Both the position numbers and the translations under genes were made by a program. A stretch of 64,000 nucleotides of DNA. Source: Globomyces pollinis-pini (lineage: Eukaryota > Chytridiomycota > Chytridiomycetes > Rhizophydiales > Globomycetaceae). Shown here piece by piece: positions 24,346 to 34,783 of this stretch; within the stretch, counting starts at the first letter, position 1, and every line of letters starts with the position of its first letter. The stretch is taken from assembly GCA_025399215.1 (NCBI GenBank), contig MU621134.1, positions 21,600 through 85,599 of the forward strand, given 5' to 3'. The notes beneath the pieces were generated by a model that was given only the letters and a program-made list of their open reading frames with translations, was not told the origin of the DNA and did no database searches.

Positions 24346-25507
24346 ATGAAGCGAAGAGCTGTGAATTATACCGTGGAATCATCTATTGAAAGTAACTCTA
24401 AAGAATCACTATCGAATTCTGATATTCAAATTAACAAAAATAATAGTCAAGATTTAAAGCCAGCATTACCAGCCAGAAAAACTACCATTTCATCACCAAA
24501 TTCAACTCGAAAAGAGACTTTAATCCAAAGAAAAACTCCTAATAACTTTCTATCAATTTCAACCCCCAAAAAGCTGTTTACCAATGACCAAAGTAATATA
24601 AAAGTTCAGAACTTTGACCAAACCTCCAATGACGATGCTGGAAATCAATTCTTACGCCGTTCAAATACATTGAAAGTAGCGTTTATTTCTTTCTCATCTG
24701 AAATTTAGGATTTAAGAAAGAATTTAATTAGAAACAACGATGATAATGCATCAATTGAATCTAGTAAATCGATACGTGACGAGGCTGCTTCCAAGATTAG
24801 GAATGCCTTCACACAACTGGATGTCGAAAGAAAGCGAAATGAAGTTTTAGAACAGAAATTGCGCGAATTAGGTAATTCATAGTCGACTAATCGGAAGGTA
24901 TCAACCCAAACAGTCTGGAGTCTGTCGATAAACCAGCTAATATTAAAGCACCAGAGCTTTTAGTTGAAATAGAGGTATGGAGATGTCTTTTTCATAGTTC
25001 TAGGATTTGGTATCTAGAACAATTAGTTTGTTGGATTCAACCACATCCAAAGTATCGACCAATTGCTCAAGCTCTATTGAATTAGAGAAACAATTAAATA
25101 TGTCAGATAATAATAATGCAGAGATTCGCAACGAAATTCAACAATCCATTCATAAGTTAGAAACCAACTTGGCCAAAATCAATAGTCCCCCTCCATTGCA
25201 AAAGACATCCAATCCTCAGAAAAAAGTGCATAATTTACCAACTTCACCAAAAACTCTTTGTGCTCCAAAAAGTGTCTCCATACCATCAATGTCACCAGAT
25301 ACAAAAAAGGTAGAAAAAACGGTATTGTCGTCACCTTCTGAAAAACTGTCACTAGATACAAAGAAAGTAGAGAAAACGGCAGTGTCCTCAACTTCTGAAA
25401 ATGCACTTCGATTGGAGCCACAATCTAGCCTCTTACAGGAACCTACACCAGTCTCCCTTGATCTGGAAAAAGATTTATTAGCGCTGATGAGTGGTTTTGG
25501 ATTTTAA
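24346..25507 (+). CDS. Unidentified low-complexity coiled-coil protein
   Basis: ATG 24346 (MKRRAVNYTVESSIESNSKE) begins a Ser/Asn/Lys-rich protein of about 350 residues. Introns GTAGCGTTTATTTC...AAATTTAG, GTAATTCATAG...CGGAAG and GTATGGAGATG...TTCTAG restore the frame through a coiled coil (RNAFTQLDVERKRNEVLEQK) and a second helical segment (NNAEIRNEIQQSIHKLETN). The C-terminal part holds a diverged internal duplication (DTKKVEKTVLSSPSEK and DTKKVEKTAVSSTSEN, about 25295-25400) and ends LEKDLLALMSGFGF. I do not recognise the family. The short acidic-hydrophobic tail could be a binding peptide. It starts only 59 bp after the preceding gene's stop on the same strand, so the two could also be parts of one gene; the stop at 24286 argues against that. 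Confidence 0.65.
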
Positions 25508-25570
25508 AATATATTATAATACCGGTAGGTTTATTAAAACATCACGTTTTAAATTTCATAAATCACGTCT

Positions 25571-26663
25571 TTACAATCCTCCACCAACCTGGGCACGCAA
25601 AAGTAATACTTGCTGTTGTTGATCTGCTGGCAATTGTGATATTTGTTCTGGTGTTAAGCTCATAATTTGCATAACAAGTTGCTACCGTTAATAAAAGAAA
25701 GACCTACTCTTTGTTGTTCTTGAAGATGCGCTGCATCTGGACCAACGCTTTGAGCAGGTGGGTAAGCATTCGCTCCTACTGCAGGAGCAGCGACAGGGAC
25801 AGGCACTGCTGGTGCTGGATAGGCTGTAGGGGGATAGCCAGCATGTTGTGGATATGCTGCTGGTGGATATACAGCTGCTTGCGGTTGTTGCATTGGCTGT
25901 TGCAATTGAAGTATTCTCTAGCTATCAACTATGAAATGATCAAATACCTGAGCCGTGTATGGATCAATGAGGTTCATTGATAGCAAAGCCTGAAAAATTG
26001 CAAAACTAAGTTGAGGTTGTTGCATTAATAAGGCTCTAGTTTGTTCCGCATTTGATTGAGTCATCATCTACAGTTAGAAATATCATCCAAACCTTTAAAT
26101 GAGACAGTACATCTGCTAATTCTCTGGGAGGAATTGACTGTACAATCTTTGGAATTGTTTCTGTCGATGGTGGATATATACTTGCTGCGGGTGGTGGTGG
26201 GGGTTGAACTACAGGTGTTTGTCTTGGTTGTGGTTTGTAATCTTGTCCATGTCGTTGTGGTAGCGAATCGACTTCTTTATCCAATTCTGCATAATCTACT
26301 CGAAGCTGCCTGCCGCCAACATCATAATTGTTCAAGTTTCTTACAGCACTATGATTAGTTGTGAGATTCTATTGAAATTGTACCTAAAATCATAAATATC
26401 AAAACCTGTTACCTAACAATTAGTTAAAGACAGGGAAATACCTAAATTAAAAAAAAATTAACTAATATCAGTATAAATTACCTTGCAGCAGTTTCAGGGT
26501 CTGTAAAGGAACAAAATCCGTAGCCTTTTGCTTTCCCAGTATCTCGATCAAACACCAATCTAAATCCCGTTACTGTTCCTACTTCTGAAAATATATCGAC
26601 CAATTGAGTTTCGCTCATATCGTAGGGAATATTCCCAACAAAGATCGTCCTAGATTTGTTCAT
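25571..26663 (-). CDS. CSTF2: Cleavage stimulation factor CstF-64 / Rna15
   Basis: RNA-binding subunit of the 3'-end cleavage machinery; recognises GU-rich sequence downstream of poly(A) sites. The start is ATG 26663. The N-terminal RRM reads [19 protein letters not shown] (RNP2) and [18 protein letters not shown] (RNP1), continuing [19 protein letters not shown] after a 133-nt intron (26349-26481). Next come a proline-rich linker ([15 protein letters not shown]), the hinge domain that binds the partner CstF-77/symplekin ([37 protein letters not shown]), a Tyr/Pro/Ala repeat region ([18 protein letters not shown]) and the conserved C-terminal three-helix end [19 protein letters not shown] with LLLRAQ. 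Convergent with the preceding + gene (63 bp) and 62 bp from the divergent dynein start. Confidence 0.92.
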
Positions 26664-26725
26664 TACAAGAAAAAATATTCTAGGTATTTTTACATTGATA
26701 AAAATCAGTTGAAGGAATCATATCT

Positions 26726-28824
26726 ATGGATAGAAAAAAAGGTTCAGATACTTCATGTAATCGTTAGAAATTGATCAGAAACGAGAGAGATTAAATCAGA
26801 TTCGCCAAGCGAAACTTGCTAGAGGAGAGTCTTCTTCCTCATTTGCTTCAATTCCATCAGTTTGATTTTTAATATCTAAATATTAAGATATCTGCTTCAT
26901 CGAAAGAAGTTGAAGATCTAGTGAATTCTTTAATTGGACCTCATGGACAAGAGACTTGGCGTTCATCATTGTCATATCAAACATCTCAAGTCTCTCTAGC
27001 AGATGAAGACGTATTACCCCCTCAGAAACAAATAGTAAAAGAACCACCAAAGGAACTCGTGTTGAATAGTGTGGTCATGGTAGATTACGTTCCAGAGGTA
27101 CAACGTATGATTCTTAAAGACTAGGAAAAATTGATGTATAGCAAAGAGATTCAAACAGAAACGATTGCTTTAGCTGTCGAATCCGAGCAGAATTATTCAC
27201 CAAAATCATTAACACCAATATCTGAAATTAAGCCTGATCATTTTGCTTTAGAAGTTGTCGAATCAAATACTGCACCTGAAATAAGCGAGGAGCAGAAAAT
27301 TGAATTGATTTTATCTGATGAGTTTGTACAGTTCTTTGATAGGTCTGCAAAAATCATGGAAAGAGCATTGAATGAAGATTACGACTATCTGATAGATTAT
27401 ACGGCAGCAGTGGGAAAAACGTAAATTTCAAATACTAATTGAATAGTGATACTTTTGAAACTAAAGATATGAGGTTGTTCAGAACCTTTGCACATGAAAG
27501 ATGGACAAAAAATCGTTCGGTTACTGATATTGATTGGTCAACCAGATATCCAGAACTTATTTTAGGTAAGTTAAATCATCATTCTGTTTTCCTATATGAA
27601 CAAAATTATTTGTCTTGTTCTTATCATTTATTTAGGCTCTTACAACAAAAATTCTGCAAATATTAGCGAATCGGATGGATTAATTCTAGTTTGGAATTAT
27701 CATTTAGCAGAAAGGCCGGAATTCATATTACATGCACAAGTAACTTTTCTGAGCATTAACAAAAAGTCGGAGATTATGACAGCAAAATTTTCACCATTTC
27801 ACCCTTCTTTAATTGTTGGTGGTACTTATTCTGGCCATATATCTATTTGGGACACAAGGGCAAAAAATACACCAATTCTGAGTACATCACTGTCTTCCCC
27901 AGGTCATTCACACCCTGTTTATTCTATCTGTATCGTTGGAACACAAAATGCACATAACCTTATCACTTCTTCAACTGATGGTGTGGTTTGCTCTTGGCAG
28001 CTAGATCTATTAGCAAACCCACAGGTTCGATTTTGTGATTTAACCAGTAGGAACTTACGGAGTTAGTAGTTCCACCATCATTCAGTAGAACAGATGAAGG
28101 TATTTCAATAGTGATGATGTTGACCTTATAGTGTCTGTTACAACCTTAAACTTTCAAAAGTCAGATACCACAACATACTGGATAGGTAGTGAGAGTGGCA
28201 AAGTTTATCAAGCAAACCGCTTTGATAGAGCCGGGAGGTATTTATTTTTCACGGTAATTGTTTTAGTAAAGCTGGTATTGATTCCTCTATCATTTATGAG
28301 GGACATCAGTCAAGTATAACAGGGATGGATTTCCACCCCTCTGCCTCAGCAGAGTTTAGCAATCTGTTTCTAACATCATCCGTAGATTGGTCAGTTAAAC
28401 TTTGGAAATCTCAGGTTTTTCTTGTCTCTAATCATAGGCTTCTAAATCAGGACAATTAACATCTATTCAACCATTGAAATCCTTTGAAGAAGCTGACGAT
28501 TATATTACAGATGTATCTTGGTCACCAACTCATCCAGCCATGTTTGCCAGTGTGGATGGATCAGGCCATCTGGATTTATACAATTTGAATCATTCTGACG
28601 TACCCATCAGTAGGCAAACCGCACCGAATATGAGAGGATTCAACAAGGTGAAATGGGACAGGTCAGGCAAGTATATTAGTACAGCTTCATTGGATGGGAC
28701 AATATATATATATGATGTTCAACAGGTACTTGAAATTGACTAACACCAGCTCTCTGAACCAAAACCCGAAGATACTTTAAGATTTTCGCAAGTTCTTCGA
28801 GACTATGAGAGGGAAATCTTTTGA
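26726..28824 (+). CDS. DYNC1I: Cytoplasmic dynein 1 intermediate chain
   Basis: Scaffold subunit of the dynein motor that binds dynactin, light chains and heavy chain. ATG 26726 gives MDRKKEIDQKRERLNQIRQA, the charged N-terminal helix that binds p150/NudE, interrupted by a 26-nt intron after five codons. Then come LVNSLIGPHGQ, EEKLMYSKEIQTE (family signature SKExQT) and EIMTAKFSPFHPSLIVGGTY, followed by WD repeats: GHISIWDTRAK, HSHPVYSICIVG, LITSSTDGVVCSWQL, WIGSESGKVYQA, FLTSSVDWSVKLWK, ISTASLDGTIYIYDV. The last exon after GTACTTGAAATTGACTAACACCAG ends YEREIF. Most of the ten or so introns are 24-30 nt, one about 70 nt. This is the cytoplasmic type rather than an axonemal IC, judging by the N terminus. 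Confidence 0.92.
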
Positions 28825-29196
28825 GATATAGTGATCACCACTCAATAAAATTGCGATATATGTACTATCTCAATGATGTTTTTTGTAAAACAAATTAGAA
28901 AATATTCTTGAGTGTAAAACATATTCAATCGTGTGAGTGTAAAACATATTCAGTCACCAAACGTGTTTGATTGCTCAAAAAACAAACGTACAACACTATG
29001 TTAAAAGGGAATGTTTTGAAACGAATGAGAAATTTAATTCTTGGTTTGTTGTAAAAAGGGTTTAATTTCGCGACTGAACGTGATTTGTTTGAGAGGAAAT
29101 TATCTCAAATTCTCAACTTTAGCTTTTTATAGAACTAAAAAGTAACTTTTTATACATTTTATCAAACTTCCTTTTATATACTGAAATAGAAAAACT
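28825..29196. other. 372-bp intergenic region with a short tandem duplication
   Basis: Very AT-rich spacer between dynein IC and FAM72, both on the + strand. No open frame, tRNA or known motif was seen. It contains an imperfect 25-bp tandem duplication (GTGTAAAACATATTCA core) at 28910-28952 and several A/T runs. Confidence 0.7.
28910..28952. repeat. Imperfect tandem duplication, 25-bp period
   Basis: GAGTGTAAAACATATTCA occurs at 28910 and again at 28935, separated by ATCGTGT. It lies upstream of FAM72 and has no match elsewhere that I noticed. Confidence 0.85.
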
Positions 29197-29974
29197 ATGG
29201 ATTCCCTTTCAACTCCTGAACGTCGGATACAAACTCTTCCCATGCCTAGTACGCAACCAAATATATCAACTTCAAGAGACCATCAAGAAGTAGCTCATAT
29301 CAGAGCCATACAGGGAAATTTCCAGCCGACAACTGCAAGACTTCGTCAAGCAGCTGCTCAAGCTTTAGCTCGAACTCACCAAAGTAGAATGGGACGCGTT
29401 ATATCACCAATGGGACCACGAACTCATAATGGGACAATCAATCCTTCAGTACATCCTCAATTTAGAAGTAAAGCTGTTTGTGGTTTATCATGCAATCACT
29501 GTGAATCAAATCTATGTGATAGAGGGATGCGTGCGATACTATTGGGAAATACAACCATTGAGTTATTTTCAACTGATATACCACCATTTGGTGTCGCTTT
29601 AGTTGATAAAGACTATTTTACCAAAAACTGTTCGTAAGTTTGATGTCAAGTTTAATGTTAGTTGTCGTATTCGTGATGCGGCATGTTTAGGTTGTGGGAA
29701 TGTAGTGGGATACCATGTAACTCATCCATGCGAAAAATGCTTAGAGGCTTGTAATAATGGTAAGTATTCAAATTCATTAATGCTATCTATAGGTCATTTT
29801 TGGATGTTCTTATCTGAAGCTGTCAGACCGGTGGAAAGATATGAAAAGAATGGTAAAACTACCTAATACTAAATTTTCTCAGGCACAAAGGTTTTGAGAT
29901 GGTCGGCCATTTCGGATTCTCCCAATGGCGGTGAAGCTGTTGTTGAACAAGAGGCAGGTCAACTTTGTCGATAA
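29197..29974 (+). CDS. FAM72: FAM72-family zinc-binding-type protein
   Basis: FAM72 proteins are small Cys-rich proteins; mammalian FAM72A regulates UNG2 turnover and is linked to cell proliferation. The start is ATG 29197; four exons (introns 28, 33 and 30 nt) give 228 residues. The first about 95 residues are disordered (Thr/Pro/Arg/Gln-rich), an extension absent from mammalian FAM72. The domain follows: KAVCGLSCNHCESNLCDRGM, ILLGNTTIELFSTDIPPFGV, RIRDAACLGCGNVVGYHVTH, CEKCLEACNNGHFWMFLSEA and GTKVLRWSAI. Cysteine spacing and the phrases TELFSTDIPP-like and CNNGHFWMF are family signatures. Three CxxC-type pairs probably bind zinc. Identity is very secure; the role outside animals is not established. 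Confidence 0.92.
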
Positions 29975-30103
29975 AAGTATCTATGGAAACTGGATTTGAA
30001 ATAGAATAAACTATAAAATTTCAATGTAAGAACCTTGACCAAATTGCCATTTATGTAATCATTGAGTCAAATATTATGATATTTTGTCTAATATTATGAG
30101 AAT

Positions 30104-32810
30104 CTAGTCTTTATTATCATTGTTAACTTCAAGTTTGTCTGATTTGTCCCCTTTTGAATAATTCTGTAGCATTTGTGATATTTTCTTTAAATTCTTCATT
30201 GCTACAGATCCTGATATATTTGAGTTACCATCTGGAACGGTAGCAGTTGAAAATTTGATATTGGTTCCGAGTGCTGCCTCATCTTGACAAGCAGTTTGCA
30301 TCACATGCTGAACCAGATATCCCGTCTTTTCTTTATCTGACACAGTCTTTACATCGTCAGGGTAAGATGATAGTCGAAAAGTTTCTAATTCGGCTGCAAT
30401 AGAAAACATATTGTAGAATTTTTGTACATTAATTTGCCTCAGTGATGGATCCGAGATTTCTTCTGTTTCATCAATATATAATGGTGTATTCTGATATATG
30501 TACAATAGGTCTTGCATGTATGGCACTGTGAAGTTAATTTAAATAGAAATCATACCAAAGAAAGGAACAGCAGGAGGGTTAACATGACCGATAGCAATCC
30601 AATAGTTTCTATATCCACCAGCAGGATCAGTCAATTGATTCAATTCCTTGTAAAGATCAAAATATTTAGCTGGTAGTCCCTAGTATACGAATCAGTTGAA
30701 CAAAATTACTTCCCAAGCCTGTGTCCAAATCAAAACAGTTGGCCTTTTTAGCCCATACAATATAGCAAACGCACCATTAAAATCTCCAGAATCTAAACAC
30801 AACTTTGCCACTTTTATGAAGTGCTTTATTGCATATGTTCGTTTCTTTGGTGTATCTTCTTTTTGAATTATTGTAGCAGTGTATGAAACAATCTAACTAT
30901 TAGTTAATAAGGAGTGTACCGCTCGAAACCATCCACAATAGTCAAGCAGTAGCTTTAAAGGAAGATCGAATGCAGCTCCTGATGTATTAGCTGTTCTGGA
31001 TAAGATCTGAAGGTAATAATCGGGTTTCAAGTTTCGAAAGAGATAGTGATCTACCATAGTAAGTGTATGTGCAAATAATTCTCCGTCCCATTCAAAAATT
31101 AATGGCTTCACCACCTCTCCGTCAACTTTGGAGATAGGAAACATCGGAACATATTGGTATGTAAAATACTGTAGTCGCTAAAAATGAGTGTAAGTAAATC
31201 ATACCTGCTCTCGAATTGCATGTATAAAATTTTGATTGTTACCAAATGCAGTTTTTGCTAATGATACTACAAATTTGTCTAATATTGCGTACAATGAAGC
31301 ACTCTCATGAAAATCGCTCCAATGATTTCTTACCCAGCACATTAAAACTCGTAAACTTCTCGTTTGAATTGCTTTTCGGTGTTTTTTTAAGAACGCTTCC
31401 GCACCATTGACTGTAGATCCATCTGAAGTAACATTATACCATCCTATTAATGACGAAAGTAACTCTTTTGCACCAATGCAAAACCGGTATGTGGCTAGAA
31501 AGACTTCTGCGAATGACATGTCTGGTGAATTAGTGCTATCTAGTTTAAACCTTGAGCAATTGGAAATATTAAGCTGTCTAATAAGCTTTTATGTGTACCA
31601 CTGACTATCATATCTATTCCTGGGTTTGTGAAGTCATCGTACATCATTCCCGCTAGCTTTCCTTCGTGTGCCATATCCAAAATCCTGACAGGTAATTCGG
31701 ATTCCTTTGTGGGAGCTATATTTTTAATACCACATATAAGTATATTACAAGATATCTGCTCTCCTTCATGCAACCTCCATGATGGTTCCTTACGGTATAA
31801 ATGGTATATTCTAGCAGCCCACATTATCCGATCGATAGGATCGGTATCTTTGCCTCTTTGACCGAATATTGTATCCAAAGCAATCACTCTTGGGAAATGA
31901 TCAGGCTCCTACAACACATATTAAAACAGAAATATCGTTACCACTGATTGAAGTTTTTGATCATGTGCTATTAATTAATCAAGCATTGTAAATTACCTTT
32001 TAGAACAAACATGTACCAGTCTTTGAAGAGCTTTGGTACAGCTGCTTGCTTTAAGTCTGACTCTGATAAAATAGGATCTGCATTCATTGTGGACATTCTG
32101 GTATTTCGAAATTGAGGTGCTGGACTGAAAGGAGACGTGACAGTAACGTCAGGAAGTGGAAATGATTTTGATTTATCTGCATTAGGGGATGGGATTAAAT
32201 CATATTTGGTTGGAGATGATATAGTGAGATGTCTTTGGGGCCTATATCCAGTTTGCTCTGTAATTCCCTGTGGTTTTGGTTCAGCAACAACCTGAGTCGT
32301 CAGTATTCGGCTTCCAGTATTATTTGCCTGACTATCTGGTATAGGATCGGACTGTTCTGCATCTGTTTCTGATTCCATAGTTTCTTCAAACATTGGTCTG
32401 TTCGTCCTAGTAACCTGCCTAAAATTCAACATCTCCATTGAGCGTTGATGGTTCTTGGACATTTTCAATACATTTTCCCTGAATTTAACTCTAACTCCAA
32501 TGGCTGCTAAATGAGTCTCATTGTCTGTTGCAATGGATGACTGACTATCAAGCTTTTCTTTAGAAACAACTTGTTCTAATGATCTGGTTGGAGATTCACC
32601 ATTCAATGCTTCCAGACTACGGGAATCCAATGAGTTTCCGAATTTGATATCTATAGTAACTTTTCCTGTTAATCCATTATGACTGGTGCTTTTTCTCATT
32701 TTTGGAGAACCATCTATTAGATCTTCGACGATAGTTTTCGAATTAGTTCTTTTAATAGTATTTTGCCTAATTAATAGCTTTGTTTTATCATCAGGAATCT
32801 CCAAAGACAT
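30104..32810 (-). CDS. Ras-family guanine-nucleotide exchange factor (REM plus CDC25 domains)
   Basis: Activates a Ras/Ral/Rap-type GTPase by exchanging GDP for GTP. ATG 32810 (MSLEIPDDKTKLLIRQNTIK); an in-frame TTG lies just upstream but no earlier ATG. The first about 280 residues are low-complexity and Ser/Thr-rich. After two introns the frame continues HFPRVIALDTIFGQRG and DMIVSGTHKSLLDSLIFP, then the Ras exchanger motif SFAEVFLATYRFCIGAKELL, RSLRVLMCWVRNHWSDFHES, and the CDC25 catalytic core: ELFAHTLTMVDHYLFRNLKP, CLDSGDFNGAFAILYGLKRP, PAVPFFGMPYMQDLLYIYQN, INVQKFYNMFSIAAELETFR, then a charged tail. The spacing matches the RasGEFN-RasGEF architecture. Which GTPase it serves cannot be told. 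Start-to-start distance to the divergent flavin-reductase gene is about 80 bp. Confidence 0.88.
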
Positions 32811-32890
32811 GTGAATGAAATATTTATTGGGAAGGGAAAGAAAGGTCGCGTTTTCATTAAAATTCAATTTTTTTACTTTAGAGGACAACG

Positions 32891-33993
32891 ATGATTTTGA
32901 CTCAATTACGGTTCAATTGGAAGAAAAATTGGACAATCAAAGGTGCTATTCGTGGAATAACAGAAGCAAATGTGGGTGATCAATTAAGGCAGACAATGAA
33001 GCAAGTTCCTTCTCCAGTGGTGGTTGTCACTTGTAACGTCAATGGTTCGATGAGGGGAATGACTTGCTCTTCATTCAACTCTATCGTAAATGATATTGAA
33101 ATTCATCATTAGTCACTTCATCCACCAATTATCAGCTTTGCTATTAAATATCCTTCAAAAATGTCCGAGTTGATCAATCAATCAAACTTATTCGCTGTCC
33201 ATTTATTGTCTAGTAAACAGATTCCTCAATCTATCGCCTTTTCAAGTACCAAAACACAGAGTGATTTTACTCCATTTCCTCATTTTTATGAAAGAAACTT
33301 ACCAATCCTTCAAGGCAGTTTGAGTGTATTACTATGCAAGATAGAAAGAAAAGCTGTTCTGGGATCCCATGAGGTCTTTTATGGATTGGTTGAAAAAGTA
33401 TTACCTGATGGAATTCATAAAAATGTCCAAGGGAATGGGTTGGCAAGCTATTCTCCATTAAAACCGCTACTTTATTTTGATTCATCATATCGAAGTGTAG
33501 GGGATGAAGTGTTCATTGAGGCATTTGAAAATACCTCTTTGGCTTTCTCAGATTGGACTCATCGTGCGCATTTAAGGTAAATGAATTGCTCCTAACTATT
33601 TCAAGAATGGCATGGATTTATTTGAAAGCAAAGGATGAACATTCACATGACGTAATCAGGTAAATGAACTTGACTTTTGACATAAGGAATGGAATCAAAG
33701 AGTACAACCGAGCAAATGCACATTTAATTAATCATGGATATAATGAGACTATTACTACCTTTTTTTGTAATTTGGTAGAACTCGCTCTGGAAGAGGAAAT
33801 AAGACTAGGATATAAAGACAATGATGATTTTATGGAATTTCTCGGAAGATATCCTTCCCTAGACCATTTTTCTATTATTCTCAAGTTCTATTCAAAAGAT
33901 TTATTGTATAGTGATCTTTCTAAACGTGTATTCCAGTCACCAGATCTAAGAGCTAACCCGCAACACATCCAAGATATACTCCATCATTCATAA
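32891..33993 (+). CDS. Flavin reductase-like FMN-binding protein with C-terminal extension
   Basis: FMN-binding split-barrel oxidoreductase, probably mitochondrial (N terminus MILTQLRFNWKKNWTIKGA is basic and amphipathic). After a 27-nt intron the barrel reads QVPSPVVVVTCNVNGSMRGM, TCSSFNSISLHPPIISFAI, NLFAVHLLSSKQIPQSIAF and KPLLYFDSSYRSVG, the hallmark segments of flavin reductase domains. Two further 29- and 27-nt introns lead in frame into about 110 helical residues (RNGIKEYNRANAHLINHGYN, FCNLVELALEEEIRLGYKD, DLSKRVFQSPDLRANPQ) ending at 33993, total 339 residues. Removing all three introns leaves an exact multiple of three. I cannot assign the extension to a known domain. Physiological substrate is unknown. 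Confidence 0.82.
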
Positions 33994-34125
33994 TAAATTT
34001 AATCATTTCATACAGTTCCAACTAATTGAAATCACTCAGAGTGACTCTTCAGATGGTGTGGCTTGCAAGTTCTGTTTTCATTTTCCCTTTCAAAACACTT
34101 GGCTTTTTTAAAAAGTTTTAATTCA

Positions 34126-34671
34126 ATGGAAAACAAGCAAGAAAAACACCATATCAACAATATAGACGGCGATTTGATGCACGCATTTAAAAATGCAGCT
34201 AATTCTGTTGCATTGCTATACAAAGAATCAGTAACACAAGGGAAAAAGAGTTTTGATGCTGGTTATGAGCAAGCCTTACAAGACATGTATGGATTCTTAC
34301 AAACACAAATAAATGCGGATTCGGTTTCTATCAATGAACTGATTCAATTTTTACAATTGAAGCAAACTGAAATTCATACGGAATCCCAAAATCAGTTTAT
34401 TCATACCAGTAACTCTCCAAAATCCCCTAGTTCTTTATACATTGCTCCTTTTGTTTCTGCACCATCGATACCCGTTTTTAATCCGTCTATATCAGACTCT
34501 ATGCCTCTACCTGAAAATTTACAATTCGCTCACCCAGATTCGTTGAAACGACGATGGGGATTTAATTCTACTTTTAATGATGCTCAAAAGCCTATGAATC
34601 TTGATTTGCATTATCCAGAGCAACCTATTAAAAGGTCTCGTCACCGTAGTGAAAAAATGGTTGATGAATAA
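34126..34671 (+). CDS. HAPSTR1: HAPSTR1 (C16orf72) homologue
   Basis: HAPSTR1 is a dimeric nuclear stress-response protein that partners with the ubiquitin ligase HUWE1. This single-exon gene encodes 181 residues. The conserved helical domain is near the N terminus: DLMHAFKNAANSVALLYKES, GKKSFDAGYEQALQDMYGFL and SINELIQFLQLK, equivalent to the animal sequence FQNAATAVTNLYKES...RSFDIG...EDLISFL. The C-terminal half is Pro/Ser-rich and ends in a basic patch (KRSRHRSEK) that could be a nuclear localisation signal, as in the human protein. The upstream region is open in this frame without another ATG, so 34126 is the start. Convergent with TFC4 (112 bp between stops). Confidence 0.82.
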   Translation: MENKQEKHHINNIDGDLMHAFKNAANSVALLYKESVTQGKKSFDAGYEQALQDMYGFLQTQINADSVSINELIQFLQLKQTEIHTESQNQFIHTSNSPKSPSSLYIAPFVSAPSIPVFNPSISDSMPLPENLQFAHPDSLKRRWGFNSTFNDAQKPMNLDLHYPEQPIKRSRHRSEKMVDE

Positions 34672-34783
34672 CTTCCATACCTTATAAATATAGTATTTGC
34701 GTTAATAAAGTAAGAATGTTGTATTAATTTGCATTTAATTATATATTAAGGATTCTATACAGTGAATCGATTTTATTTCTTGT

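Noticed and set aside
25711..25980. Cysteine/tryptophan-rich + strand frame
   Set aside because: Complement of the Pro/Ala/Tyr repeats of CSTF2; no independent support.
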